Shown one piece after another: positions 39,084 through 47,947 of a stretch of DNA of 64,000 nt. Source of the DNA: Novosphingobium clariflavum. GTDB lineage: Bacteria > Pseudomonadota > Alphaproteobacteria > Sphingomonadales > Sphingomonadaceae. The notes under the pieces were generated by a model. It worked only from the letters and a program-made list of their open reading frames with translations, had not been told where the DNA came from and did no database searches. Where the stretch lies: the NCBI RefSeq assembly GCF_026420865.1, contig NZ_JAPCWC010000004.1, positions 62,001-126,000 on the forward strand, in the 5' to 3' direction. Both the position numbers and the translations under genes were made by a program. Each line of letters begins with the position of its first letter. Position 1 is the stretch's first letter.

Positions 39084-40838
39084 ATGCAAGATCATTCCCA
39101 GGCATTCCTGCTGCGAGACGGCTTCCTGCTGCTCGGCACCGCGCTTGCCTTCGTCCTCCTGTTCCGCCGCCTCGGGCTGGGTGCCACGCTGGGCTACCTG
39201 CTCGCAGGCGCGATCCTGGGGCCCTACATGCTCGGCCTTGTCGGCGATCCCGAGAACAAGCTGGGCATCGCGGAACTGGGCATCACCTTCCTGCTGTTCA
39301 TCGTCGGCCTCGAACTGGCGCCGCGGCGCCTGTGGCGGATGCGCAGCGAGATCTTCGGGCTGGGGCTGCTGCAAGTGACGCTCTGCGGCCTCGCGGTCTC
39401 GGCGGTGATCTATTTCACCACCGGCTTCAGCGTCGCCGCCTCGCTGGCGCTGGGCCTGCCGCTCGGCCTTTCCTCCACCGCGCAGGTGCTGCCGATGCTG
39501 CAGGGCGCCGGCCGCCTGCATACGCCGTTCGGCGAGCGCTCCTTCGCGATCCTGCTGTTCCAGGATCTCTCGATCATCCCGCTGATCACGATCATCGCGG
39601 CGATGAACCGCAACCCGCATCTGCCCGAAGGCCCTCCCGGCTGGATCCTGGTGCTGGAGACGCTGGCCGCCATCGCCGGGCTGATCCTGGCGGGCCGCTT
39701 CGTGATCCGTCCGCTGTTCCGCCTGATCGGCAACCTCGGCGAGCGCGAGATGTTCGTGTTCGCCGCGCTGTTCACGGTGATCGCCTCGGCGGCGCTGATG
39801 CAGGCGCTCGGCCTCTCCACCGCGCTCGGCGCCTTCATCGCCGGGGTCATGCTGGCAGACACCCCCTACCGCCACGAGCTGGAGGCCGACGTCGAGCCGT
39901 TCCGCACGCTGCTGCTGGGGCTGTTCTTCATGTCGGTGGGCATGATGCTCGACCTCTCGGCGATCGCCGAGCGGCCGCTGTTCGTCGCCGCCATGGCGCT
40001 GGCGCTGATCGCGGTGAAGAGCGGGGTGATCTTCCTGCTGGGCCTGGCCTTCCGGATGAACTGGCGCAGCGCGCTGGCGCTCGGCCTGCTGCTCAGCCAG
40101 GGCGGCGAATTCGGCTTCGTGCTGTTCGCCCAGGCCAAGGACGCCTGGCTGGTCGACCCCAGCGCCGCCAGCCTGTTCAGCGCCATCGTCACTCTCTCGA
40201 TGGTCACCACCCCGTTCCTGATGATGGCCACCGCCCGCATCCGCGAGATGCCCACGTCCAAGGAAACCCGCGAAGGCCCGCGCCGCGACGGCGCCCGCGC
40301 GCTGGTGGTGGGCTATGGCCGCTTCGGCCAGACCGTGGCCCAGGTGCTGATCGCCGCCGAGATCGAGGTGACGCTGATCGACACCGACATCGAGATGATC
40401 GACGTGGCCGGCGGGTTCGGCGCCAAGGTCTGGTTCGGCGACGGCACCCGCATCGACCTCCTGCGCCAGGCCGGTGCGGGCGAGGCGCAGATGATCGTGT
40501 TCTGCATCGACGGCGACCAGCTTTCCGAAAGCTTCCTGCAGAACGTCCACCAGGCCTTCCCCGATGCCCGCATCCTCGCCCGCGTCTACGACCGGCGCAC
40601 GATGATCCGGCTGATGGAAGCGCCCGTCGCCTTCATGGTGCGCGAGGTGATGGAATCGGCGGTAGCAATGGCGCGCGAGGCGCTGGACGACCTCGGCCTC
40701 TCGCTCCAGCAGATCGACGCGGCAGAAAGCACCTACCGCGCCAGCGACAAGGAGCGCCTCTCGATCCAGTACGAGACCGGCGACATCCGCGCCGCCCGCG
40801 ACCGCATCATCACCCAGAGCCTGCGCGACGCCCACTGA
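39084..40838 (+). CDS. Monovalent cation:proton antiporter of the KefB/KefC type
   Basis: A 584-residue inner-membrane antiporter of the CPA2 family. The membrane domain (about 1-385, 12-13 helices) includes FIVGLELAPRRLW, the LGLPLGLSSTAQVLP helix and SQGGEFGFVLF. A cytoplasmic Rossmann domain (TrkA-N/RCK) begins near 404 with GYGRFG at 410-415 and an acidic IDTD after the second strand, indicating NAD(H) or nucleotide control. In E. coli, KefB/KefC are glutathione-gated potassium efflux systems; gating here is not shown. ATG at 39084 follows GAAAGG and is preferred over 39045. Confidence 0.9.
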   Translation: MQDHSQAFLLRDGFLLLGTALAFVLLFRRLGLGATLGYLLAGAILGPYMLGLVGDPENKLGIAELGITFLLFIVGLELAPRRLWRMRSEIFGLGLLQVTLCGLAVSAVIYFTTGFSVAASLALGLPLGLSSTAQVLPMLQGAGRLHTPFGERSFAILLFQDLSIIPLITIIAAMNRNPHLPEGPPGWILVLETLAAIAGLILAGRFVIRPLFRLIGNLGEREMFVFAALFTVIASAALMQALGLSTALGAFIAGVMLADTPYRHELEADVEPFRTLLLGLFFMSVGMMLDLSAIAERPLFVAAMALALIAVKSGVIFLLGLAFRMNWRSALALGLLLSQGGEFGFVLFAQAKDAWLVDPSAASLFSAIVTLSMVTTPFLMMATARIREMPTSKETREGPRRDGARALVVGYGRFGQTVAQVLIAAEIEVTLIDTDIEMIDVAGGFGAKVWFGDGTRIDLLRQAGAGEAQMIVFCIDGDQLSESFLQNVHQAFPDARILARVYDRRTMIRLMEAPVAFMVREVMESAVAMAREALDDLGLSLQQIDAAESTYRASDKERLSIQYETGDIRAARDRIITQSLRDAH

Positions 40839-41176
40839 TACCGACCGTTAAGCTTGACCGATCGCAGATCGGTCAAGCCCGCGCGGCGCCGGAGCATTCC
40901 AAGCTGCCGATGCGTCAGCATCACTGCAGCTTGGCATGAGGCGTGGGCAAATGGTCCGAATGGCATCTTGAGGGCAGCACCAGCCCGCTCCCTCACCCGG
41001 CGGCCCGCAGGATGCTGCCGCAGAACGATCGGGTGGGAACGATCGGATGAATCGATAGCGGCTTGCGCCAGTCCGCCCTGTCCGGCTGCGATTTCGTCGG
41101 TTTCCGGCAAGATTGCGGAGAGCCGATCTGTCAGTATGTTAACCATATCTTGATCGAGATCGGCGATTGAACAGCC
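40839..41176. other. Gene-free region with three inverted repeats before the diguanylate cyclase gene
   Basis: These 338 bases contain no credible gene. CTTGACCGATC-GCA-GATCGGTCAAG at 40853-40877 is a perfect 11-bp stem close to the antiporter stop. An imperfect inverted repeat, CAAGCTGC ... GCAGCTTG, spans 40900-40933. A near-palindrome, ATCTTGATCGAGAT at 41147-41160, sits 16 bases before the next ATG, where an operator could lie. The first may be a terminator, but has no T-tract. Confidence 0.55.
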
Positions 41177-42904
41177 ATGTTCCCGGGGGCCCTTTCCTAT
41201 CTGTTCGGCGTGTGGGCCGCGGCCCTGGCCTTGCTGGCCGTGCCCGCTGCCGCTCATACGCATCCCGCCTTTGCCCCGGGCTCGGTCTGCACCGCGCTTG
41301 CCGATAGCGGCGAATCGGCGGCCGCGCTTGCCCGCGATCCGGCGCGCTGGGATTGCAGCGGCAGGACCTGGCCGATCGCCGGCGGCAGGGCGAGCTTCGT
41401 GCGGATCGACATGAGCGCCCGCCCGCCGGTCCCCGGCGCAGCGCTCCATACCCGGCTCACCCGCTTCACCGCGCTGTCGATCACCGCGCTCGGCGCCGGG
41501 GGAGACAGCGCCGAACGCACGATCACCCCGCACGACCTGCACCTCGCCTCGACCTCGTGGACGATGCTGGCGCCACTGCCGCGCCTCGCCGCGGGGGAGC
41601 CTCCCCGCGCCTATGTGCTCAAGGTGGTGAGCCCGCGCCACAAGGGGCTGCTGTCCGACGCCAGAATCGCGCCGCCGGCCGACGCGCGCGCGGTCGGCAA
41701 CGACGCGCTGATCCTCGCCGCGCTCTGCGGGCTGATGATCATGCCGCTGGTGCTCAACTTCGCGATCTTCCGCGTGCTGCGCCAGCCTTTCGCGCTCTGG
41801 CATGCACTGGGCGTCTTTGCGATGCTCATGCAGACGGCGGTGGGCAGCGGCCTCATCAACCGCTTCGTCTCGCTCTCGGTCACCCAGATCTGCGCGCTCT
41901 CCTCGCTGAGCTGGAGCCTGATCATCATCGGCGCCTCGCGCTTCTTCGACGACCTGCTCGAACCCGGCATGCTCGACCGGCGGCACAAGCGGCTGCTGCT
42001 GGCGGCGATCCCCTGGGTGCTGTTCTGGGCGCTCTACTACAACCTCGCCTCCGGCCCGCTGCTGGCCAGCGCGGCGACCGCCTACTACGCCTCGTTCCTG
42101 CCGTTCATCCTGCTGCTCGGCTGGACGATGACCACCGCGGTCCGGCGCGGCAGCCGCACCGTGTGGTTCCAGATCGTCGGCTGGGCCCTGCTGATCGTCA
42201 TGGGGCTGATCCGCATCGTCTCGATGCTGGGGGCCACCGATGCGCCGCTGGGGCTGATGACGCTGCAGCACTTCTCCATCGCCTTCGAGGTGCTGGTGAC
42301 CACGCTGGGCGCCGCCGACCGCTTCATGGCGCTCAAGGACCAGCGCGACCGCGCGGTGACGCAGGCGCGCGTGCTGGAGAGCCTGGCCGAACGCGATCCG
42401 CTGACCGGGCTCTACAACCGCCGCGGCTTCGAGGAGCGCTATTCCCGCCTCGTGCTCGAAGGCTTCGATACGATGGCGCTGCTCGATCTCGACCATTTCA
42501 AGGCGATCAACGACACCCGCGGCCATGCGACAGGCGATGCCGTGCTGCGTGCGGTGGCGGTGGCGCTGATGCCGGATGAGGATACCGTGGTGGTGCGCAT
42601 CGGCGGCGAGGAATTCCTGCTCCTGCTGCGCGGCACCAATGCCGCCGAGCGGGCCGAGCGCCGCCGCCAGGCGATCCCGGCGCGGGTCGCGGCCGAAGTG
42701 CCGCTGCTCGACCGGCCGGTGACCGCCAGCATGGGACTGGTGTCAGAAGCCCCGGCGATGCGCTTCAACGACCTCTACCGCCAGTGCGACCGCCTGCTCT
42801 ACGAAGCCAAGGCGGCGGGGCGAAACCGCACCGTGAGCAAGAGTTTCGCGGCGATCGCGCAGTCGCCCTCGCTGCTCGAACAGACCGTCGTCAGCCTGCA
42901 CTGA
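41177..42904 (+). CDS. Membrane diguanylate cyclase (7TMR-DISM-like sensor plus GGDEF)
   Basis: A 575-residue protein predicted to make the second messenger cyclic di-GMP. A signal peptide (about 5-26) leads to a periplasmic domain of about 150 residues with two cysteines. About seven membrane helices follow (about 177-390), an arrangement like 7TMR-DISM sensors. A short coiled segment (LKDQRDRAVTQARVLESLAERD) connects to the GGDEF domain, which starts DPLTGLYNRRGF. The active-site motif is GGEEF at 476-480, so the enzyme should be active. No clear RxxD inhibitory site was noted. The last 14 bases overlap the convergent thioesterase gene. Confidence 0.9.
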   Translation: MFPGALSYLFGVWAAALALLAVPAAAHTHPAFAPGSVCTALADSGESAAALARDPARWDCSGRTWPIAGGRASFVRIDMSARPPVPGAALHTRLTRFTALSITALGAGGDSAERTITPHDLHLASTSWTMLAPLPRLAAGEPPRAYVLKVVSPRHKGLLSDARIAPPADARAVGNDALILAALCGLMIMPLVLNFAIFRVLRQPFALWHALGVFAMLMQTAVGSGLINRFVSLSVTQICALSSLSWSLIIIGASRFFDDLLEPGMLDRRHKRLLLAAIPWVLFWALYYNLASGPLLASAATAYYASFLPFILLLGWTMTTAVRRGSRTVWFQIVGWALLIVMGLIRIVSMLGATDAPLGLMTLQHFSIAFEVLVTTLGAADRFMALKDQRDRAVTQARVLESLAERDPLTGLYNRRGFEERYSRLVLEGFDTMALLDLDHFKAINDTRGHATGDAVLRAVAVALMPDEDTVVVRIGGEEFLLLLRGTNAAERAERRRQAIPARVAAEVPLLDRPVTASMGLVSEAPAMRFNDLYRQCDRLLYEAKAAGRNRTVSKSFAAIAQSPSLLEQTVVSLH

Positions 42905-43289
42905 ACCGTTCGGCCACCTCGACCGGCACCCGCATGATGCGGCCGCTCGCCTTGTCGATCATCGCCCAGGTGGTCCTCGCCGCGACGATGACCTTGCCCG
43001 CCTGATTGCGGAACTCGACGCGCCGCTCGAAGCGGGCGCCGCTGGGGCCTTCGGGAATGAAGGTAAGCGCCGCCACGCTCTCGCCCTCGCGGATGTTGCC
43101 GCGATAGTCGATCTCGTGCCGGGTCACGACCCAGACGTACTTCTCGACCTGCTCGGGGGTGGCGTCGGCCTCCCAGTGCGAGGTGGCGATGGCCTCCATC
43201 CACTGCACCCAGACGGCATTGTTGACGTGGCCCATGACGTCGATGTCATGGGCCGTCGCCGTGAAGGTCATGGCAAAGCGGTCGCTCAA
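42891..43289 (-). CDS. Acyl-CoA thioesterase (4HBT hot-dog fold)
   Basis: A 132-residue hot-dog-fold protein. The active-site region DIDVMGHVNNAVWVQWMEAIATSHW matches 4-hydroxybenzoyl-CoA/YbgC-type thioesterases, with the conserved Asp and the D-x-x-G-H-x-N-N pattern. It should hydrolyse acyl-CoA or acyl-ACP; chain preference is unknown. It overlaps the oligopeptidase B gene by ATGA, with the thioesterase ATG at 43289-43287 and the ptrB stop at 43288-43286, and is the downstream gene of that pair. Confidence 0.9.
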   Translation of the reverse strand: MSDRFAMTFTATAHDIDVMGHVNNAVWVQWMEAIATSHWEADATPEQVEKYVWVVTRHEIDYRGNIREGESVAALTFIPEGPSGARFERRVEFRNQAGKVIVAARTTWAMIDKASGRIMRVPVEVAERFSAG

Positions 43290-45382
43290 TTTTCCACGCC
43301 AAGCTGCCAGAGGATGAAGGCGAATTCCTCCGCCGTTTCCTTCAGGCTCTCGAACCGGCCCGACTTGCCGCCGTGGCCCGCGCCCATGTTGGTCTTGAGG
43401 ATCAGCTCATGGTCGCCCGTCTTCACCTCGCGCAGCTTCGCCACCCACTTGGCGGGCTCCCAGTAGGTCACGCGCGGGTCGTTGAGCCCCGCGGTCACCA
43501 TCAGCGGCGGATAGGCCTGCGCCTTGACCTGGTCGTAGGGCGAGTAGCTGCGGATCTGCTCGAAGGCGGCCTTGTCCTCGATCGGATTGCCCCATTCCGG
43601 CCATTCGCCCGGCGTCAGGGGCAGCGAATCGTCGAGCATGGTGTTGAGCACGTCGACGAAAGGCACATGCGCCACCACCGCGCCGAACAGCGCGGGGTCC
43701 GAGTTGATCACCGCGCCCATCAGTTCGCCGCCCGCCGAACCGCCCGAGATCGAGATCCTGCTCGCCTCGGTAAAGCCGCGCGCGATGAGGCCGCGCGCGC
43801 AATCGACGAAGTCGTTGAAGGTATTGGTGCGCTTCTCCAGCTTGCCCGCCTTGTACCAGGCCCGGCCAAGGTCGTCGCCGCCGCGGATATGGGCGATGGC
43901 ATAAGCGAAGCCGCGATCGACGAGGCTGAGCCGGGTGGTCGAGAAGCCCGGGTCGATCGAGATGCCGTAAGCGCCGTAGCCGTAGAGATGCAGCGGTCCG
44001 GGACCGGCGCGGTCGCGGCGGTAGACCACCGAGACCGGCACCATGGTGCCGTCACGCGCCGCGATCTCCAGCCGTTCGGTGGCGTAGAGCGAGGCGTCGT
44101 AGCCCGAGGGGATTTCCTGGACCTTGAGCACGTCCAGCGTGCGCGCGGCGACGTCGTAGTCGAAGACGCTGGAGGGGCTGACCATCGATTCGTAGGTCAG
44201 CCGCAGGCGCGTGACGTGCCATTCGGGATTGTTGGCGAGGCCCGCCGAATAGCTCGCCTCGGGGAACACGATCGGCTCGACGCGGGCGGGATCGTCGTAG
44301 TAGCGCACCTCGATGCGGTCGAGCCCGGCCCCGGCACCAACCGTCTTGCGGCCCTCGGTGACGTAGAAATCGCGGAACAGCTCGGCGCCGGTCAGGTAGA
44401 ATTCGTCAGTGCCCGCGATCAGCGTCGTCCACGTGCCGGGATCGGCGAGCGGCGCGGTGGCGAGGCGGAAGTTCTCGTGGGTGTCGTTGGTGTGGATGTA
44501 GAGCACGCCGCCGCGCTCATCGACATCGTACTCGACGCCCTTCTCGCGCGGCTTCACCAGGATCTGCGCGCCCAGCGGATCGGCGGCGCGGACCATGCGG
44601 CATTCGCTGGTCTCGTGGTCGCTGGTGCCGATCAGCAGCCATTCCTCGTTCGACGAGAGCGAGGAACCGACGCGGAAACCCTCGTCGTCCTCGTGGTAGA
44701 GCTCGACGTCGCTGTCGAGCGGCTGGCCCAGCCAGTGCAGGCGGGCGTTGTCCGTCCGCCACTGCTCGTTGGCGAGCGAGTAGACGAGCGCCTTGTCGTT
44801 CGCGACCCAGACCAATGCCGAAAGGGTGCCGGGAATCTCGTCCGCCAGCAGTTCGCCGGTGGTCAGGTCCTTGATCCGCGCGGTGAAGCGTTCGGAGCCG
44901 TTGTCGTCCACCGAATAGGCCAGCAGCCTGCCGTCGGCGCTGGTGGAGATGGCGCCGAGGTTGAAGTAGTCCTTGCCCGCGGCGAGCGCCACTTCGTCGA
45001 GGATCAGCTCGTCGGCAGAACCGTCATCCCCGGCCGAAACGGGCCTGCGCCACCACTTCTTGTACTCGGCGCCTTCCTCGAACTCGATCCAGTAGAGATA
45101 GTCGCCGTCCTTCTGCGGCACCGACTTGTCGGCTTCCTTGATGCGCGCGCGCATTTCCTGGAACAGCGCGTCGATCTTGCCCTGCTGGCCGGCCATGCGC
45201 TGTTCGAACCAGCGGTTCTCGGCCTCGAGATGCGCCAGCACGTCCGTGTCGGTGACTTCGGGATAGCCGGCATCGCGCAGCCATGCGTAATCGTCCTCGA
45301 CGGTCACGCCGTGGTGGGTGAAGCTGTGCGGCTTCTTCGCCGCCTGTGGAGGACCCGAGAGGGTCTGGGTGGAATCTGCCAT
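43286..45382 (-). CDS. ptrB: Oligopeptidase B (S9A prolyl oligopeptidase family)
   Basis: A 698-residue serine peptidase that cuts short peptides after basic residues. The N-terminal seven-bladed propeller (about 75-410) restricts substrate size. The catalytic domain has the nucleophile Ser549 in GGSAGGE, whereas many relatives read GGSAGGL. An acidic and a histidine member follow in the order expected (GLNDPRVTYWEPAKW and GAGHGGKSG). Family segments DYAWLRD and YGAYGIS are present. There is no signal peptide, so it is cytoplasmic or leaderless. It is divergent from aminopeptidase P, 51 bases away, pairing two peptide-degrading enzymes. Confidence 0.93.
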   Translation of the reverse strand: MADSTQTLSGPPQAAKKPHSFTHHGVTVEDDYAWLRDAGYPEVTDTDVLAHLEAENRWFEQRMAGQQGKIDALFQEMRARIKEADKSVPQKDGDYLYWIEFEEGAEYKKWWRRPVSAGDDGSADELILDEVALAAGKDYFNLGAISTSADGRLLAYSVDDNGSERFTARIKDLTTGELLADEIPGTLSALVWVANDKALVYSLANEQWRTDNARLHWLGQPLDSDVELYHEDDEGFRVGSSLSSNEEWLLIGTSDHETSECRMVRAADPLGAQILVKPREKGVEYDVDERGGVLYIHTNDTHENFRLATAPLADPGTWTTLIAGTDEFYLTGAELFRDFYVTEGRKTVGAGAGLDRIEVRYYDDPARVEPIVFPEASYSAGLANNPEWHVTRLRLTYESMVSPSSVFDYDVAARTLDVLKVQEIPSGYDASLYATERLEIAARDGTMVPVSVVYRRDRAGPGPLHLYGYGAYGISIDPGFSTTRLSLVDRGFAYAIAHIRGGDDLGRAWYKAGKLEKRTNTFNDFVDCARGLIARGFTEASRISISGGSAGGELMGAVINSDPALFGAVVAHVPFVDVLNTMLDDSLPLTPGEWPEWGNPIEDKAAFEQIRSYSPYDQVKAQAYPPLMVTAGLNDPRVTYWEPAKWVAKLREVKTGDHELILKTNMGAGHGGKSGRFESLKETAEEFAFILWQLGVEN

Positions 45383-45433
45383 GCGCCCGATCTATGGTGC
45401 CTGCATGACCCCCGCAAGCCGGATACCCCGAAC

Positions 45434-47293
45434 ATGTTGATGAATACCCACGAGGCGCGGCTCGATGCCCTGCGCCAGGAACTGAAATCGCGCGGCCTCG
45501 ACGGTTTCGTCATCCCGATTTCCGACGAGCACATGAGCGAATATGTCGGCGCCTATGCCCAGCGCCTGGCCTGGCTGACCGGCTTCGGCGGTTCGGCCGG
45601 TACGGCGGTGGTGCTTACCGACGCCTCGCTGCCCTCGGCCGCCGCGATGTTCGTCGACGGACGCTACACCCTGCAAGTGCGCGAGCAGGTGAACGGCCAG
45701 TTCTACGCCTATGAAAGCGTGCCGCAGACCAGCCCCGCGCGCTGGCTGGGCGAGAATGCCCCCAAGGGCGCGAAGATCGGCTACGACGCCTGGCTCCACG
45801 GTTCCAAGTGGGTGGAAGCCGCCAGCGCCGCGCTGGCCGCGCGCGGCGCCACGCTCGTCGCCGTCGAGGGCAATCCCATCGACGCGATCTGGCAGGACCA
45901 GCCCGAACCCTCGCCCGCGCCGGCCGAAGTGCATGACGACGCCTTCGCCGGCGAATCGAGCAAGGCCAAGCGCGCCGCCGTGTCCGAATGGCTGACCGCC
46001 CAGGGCCTTGACGCGACGGTGATCTCCGCGCTCGATTCGATCGCCTGGCTGCTCAACTTGCGCGGCACCGACGTGGAGCGCACGCCGGTCGCGCTGTCCT
46101 ACGTCGTCGCCCATGCCGACGGTACCACCGACCTCTACATCGCCGAGGAGAAAGTGACGCCCGAACTGCGCCATCACCTCGGCAATGCCGTCACCGTGCG
46201 CCCGCGCGCCGACTTCGTGGCGGGCCTCAAGGCGCTTGGCGGCAAGCGCGTCGCGGTCGATCCCGACAATGCCGTGGCCGCGATCTTCGAGACGCTGAAG
46301 GGCGCAGGCGCCACCGTCGCCGAACACCGCGATCCCACCATCCTGCCCAAGGCGGTGAAGAACCCGGTCGAGCAGCAGGGCCAGCGCGCCGCCCAGGCGA
46401 TCGACGGCGTGGCGGTCACGCGTTTCCTCCACTGGCTCGCGGTCGAAGGCCCCAAGGGCGAAGTGACCGAGATGAGCGCGGCGGCCAAGCTGCTGGAATT
46501 CCGCCAGCGCTGCGGGGACCTGCGCGACCTCTCGTTCGACACGATCTCGGGCGCGGGCCCCAATGCGGCCAGCCCGCACTACCGCGTGTCCGAGGAATCG
46601 AGCCTGACGCTGGAGCCGGAAAGCGTCTACCTCGTCGATTCGGGCGGCCAGTACCCCTGCGGCACCACCGACATCACCCGCACCGTGTGGATCGGGACGA
46701 TGGAGCACCTTGGGGAACAGCCCGGCAAGCCCTCGCTCCACGAAGTGAAGGACCGCTTCACCCGCGTGCTCAAGGGCACCATCGCCATCGACCGCGCGGT
46801 GTTCCCCAAGGGCACCAACGGCAGCCAGCTCGATACGCTGGCGCGCCAGTTCCTGTGGTCGGTCGGGCTCGACTATGCCCACGGCACCGGCCACGGCGTC
46901 GGCAGCTTCCTCTCGGTCCACGAAGGCCCGCAGCGCATCGCCAAGGCGGCGGGCGGTCAGGCCGGGACGATGCAGGAACTGCTTCCCGGCATGATCCTCA
47001 GCGACGAGCCGGGCTACTACAAGGCCGGCGAATACGGCATCCGCATCGAGAACCTCGTGCTGGTCGAGAAGCGCGCGTTCGAGGGTTCGGACGGCGAATA
47101 CCTCGGTTTCGAGACGCTGACGCTCGCCCCGATCGAGCGCCGCCTGGTCGATACCGCGCTGCTCAGCGCCGAGGAGACGGCCTGGTGGAACGCCTATCAC
47201 GCCCGCGTGTTGCAGGTGATCGGCCCGCAGCTTTCCGCGCCCGAGGATGCGGCAACGCTGGCCTGGCTCAAGGTGCAGTGCGCGCCTCTGTGA
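45434..47293 (+). CDS. pepP: Aminopeptidase P family (Xaa-Pro) metallopeptidase
   Basis: A 619-residue M24B peptidase that removes N-terminal residues before proline. Two creatinase-like N-terminal domains precede the pita-bread catalytic domain. The metal ligands are visible: two aspartates in LVDSGGQYPCGTTDITRT, a histidine in HGTGHGVGSFLSVHEGP, and two glutamates in SDEPGYYKAGEYGIRIEN and the C-terminal part. The length fits the long, three-domain APP group. ATG at 45434 is chosen; an ATG two codons later is equally likely. The very long open frame upstream, antisense to ptrB, is not coding. A perfect hairpin follows at 47321. Confidence 0.93.
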   Translation: MLMNTHEARLDALRQELKSRGLDGFVIPISDEHMSEYVGAYAQRLAWLTGFGGSAGTAVVLTDASLPSAAAMFVDGRYTLQVREQVNGQFYAYESVPQTSPARWLGENAPKGAKIGYDAWLHGSKWVEAASAALAARGATLVAVEGNPIDAIWQDQPEPSPAPAEVHDDAFAGESSKAKRAAVSEWLTAQGLDATVISALDSIAWLLNLRGTDVERTPVALSYVVAHADGTTDLYIAEEKVTPELRHHLGNAVTVRPRADFVAGLKALGGKRVAVDPDNAVAAIFETLKGAGATVAEHRDPTILPKAVKNPVEQQGQRAAQAIDGVAVTRFLHWLAVEGPKGEVTEMSAAAKLLEFRQRCGDLRDLSFDTISGAGPNAASPHYRVSEESSLTLEPESVYLVDSGGQYPCGTTDITRTVWIGTMEHLGEQPGKPSLHEVKDRFTRVLKGTIAIDRAVFPKGTNGSQLDTLARQFLWSVGLDYAHGTGHGVGSFLSVHEGPQRIAKAAGGQAGTMQELLPGMILSDEPGYYKAGEYGIRIENLVLVEKRAFEGSDGEYLGFETLTLAPIERRLVDTALLSAEETAWWNAYHARVLQVIGPQLSAPEDAATLAWLKVQCAPL

Positions 47294-47320
47294 TCTTGTA
47301 GCACGCAACACTCAGCGGTA

Positions 47321-47355
47321 GCGTCCTTCCGGCAAGCGTTTTGCCGGAAGGACGC
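47321..47355 (+). promoter_or_regulatory. Perfect 15-bp hairpin that buries the cupin ribosome-binding site
   Basis: GCGTCCTTCCGGCAA (47321-47335) pairs without mismatch with TTGCCGGAAGGACGC (47341-47355) around a 5-base loop. The 3' arm contains GGAAGGA (47346-47352), which stands 7 bases before the cupin ATG at 47360 and is its only ribosome-binding site. When folded, that site would be inaccessible. It may also act as a terminator for pepP, which stops 28 bases earlier, but no T-tract follows. Confidence 0.65.
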
Positions 47356-47359
47356 GCCG

Positions 47360-47761
47360 ATGACCGATCAGCCTCCAGACCTCAGGACCTGCCCCGTCCA
47401 CCTCGGCCTCGGCGCCAGGGCCGAGCAGCAGCCCGCCTTCACCGGCATGGAATGGTACGCCGCCTACGCCGCCCGCACTGCCGCCGACGGCGCCGAAGGG
47501 CGGCTCGTCTCGCTGCACGACTTTGCCGAAAGCTGGACCTCGTGGGAAATGCACCCCGTGGGTGACGAATTGGTCGTGTGCCTTGCGGGCGCGATGACGC
47601 TGCATCAGGAACTGCGCGATGGCACGCAGCGCTCCGTGACGATTGCGGCAGGGCAATATGCGATCAACCCGGCAGGCGCCTGGCATACCGCCGATGTTTC
47701 CGGCCCGGCCAGCGCGCTGTTCGTCACCGCCGGCCAAGGCACCGAGCACCGCCCCAGATAG
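47360..47761 (+). CDS. Cupin-domain protein
   Basis: A 133-residue small beta-barrel protein of the cupin superfamily. The second half fits a cupin core: SWEMHPVGDELVVCLAGAMTLHQELRDG (motif 1, with one His and one Glu that could bind metal) and GQYAINPAGAWHTADV (motif 2, with His). No enzymatic partner domain is present, so it may be a sugar or small-molecule isomerase, or a sensor. The substrate is unknown. Its ribosome-binding site lies inside the hairpin at 47321-47355. Confidence 0.82.
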   Translation: MTDQPPDLRTCPVHLGLGARAEQQPAFTGMEWYAAYAARTAADGAEGRLVSLHDFAESWTSWEMHPVGDELVVCLAGAMTLHQELRDGTQRSVTIAAGQYAINPAGAWHTADVSGPASALFVTAGQGTEHRPR

Positions 47762-47790
47762 ACTTGCATCCTGCGGCACAGGCAGCCAGA

Positions 47791-47816
47791 CTTGTGACAA
47801 TTGACGACAATATATC
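47791..47816 (+). promoter_or_regulatory. Candidate regulator half-sites and -10-like box before the EF-hand operon
   Basis: CTTGTGACAA and TTGACGACAA stand head to tail at 47791-47810, spaced one helical turn, followed by TATATC at 47811. The short AT-rich patch is unusual here. Tandem 10-bp half-sites are the usual target form for OmpR-type regulators, and one is encoded in this operon. The repeat match is only partial. Confidence 0.3.
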
Positions 47817-47864
47817 CGTGAAGCGGCACAACTGCGCGACAAGGCCCGGGTAGAACGAGGCTCA

Positions 47865-47914
47865 GAAAGCCGCGGGGCAGTTCTTCCCCCTCCCTTCCCC
47901 GCCCCGTGGCTTTC
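47865..47914 (+). promoter_or_regulatory. Long leader hairpin before the EF-hand gene
   Basis: GAAAGCCGCGGGGC (47865-47878) pairs with GCCCCGTGGCTTTC (47901-47914) over 14 bp, with a single G-U pair. The 22-base loop is almost pure pyrimidine and includes CTCC, which is complementary to the GGAG at 47929-47932 upstream of the ATG. If transcription starts near 47820 this is an RNA leader structure. Confidence 0.5.
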
Positions 47915-47947
47915 GCCGGAATCGCTTGCAGGAGTGAGAGAGCAGCC

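Noticed and set aside
40854..41153. A 99-codon frame in the gap before the diguanylate cyclase gene.
   Set aside because: It runs through the inverted repeats, has random Arg/Ser/Cys composition and no ribosome-binding site.
43373..45433. A very long open frame antisense to oligopeptidase B, continuous with aminopeptidase P (1,306 codons in total).
   Set aside because: The antisense part has shadow composition (many Arg, His, Asp and Gly) and no domain. ptrB on the other strand is fully conserved. The real start is at 45434.
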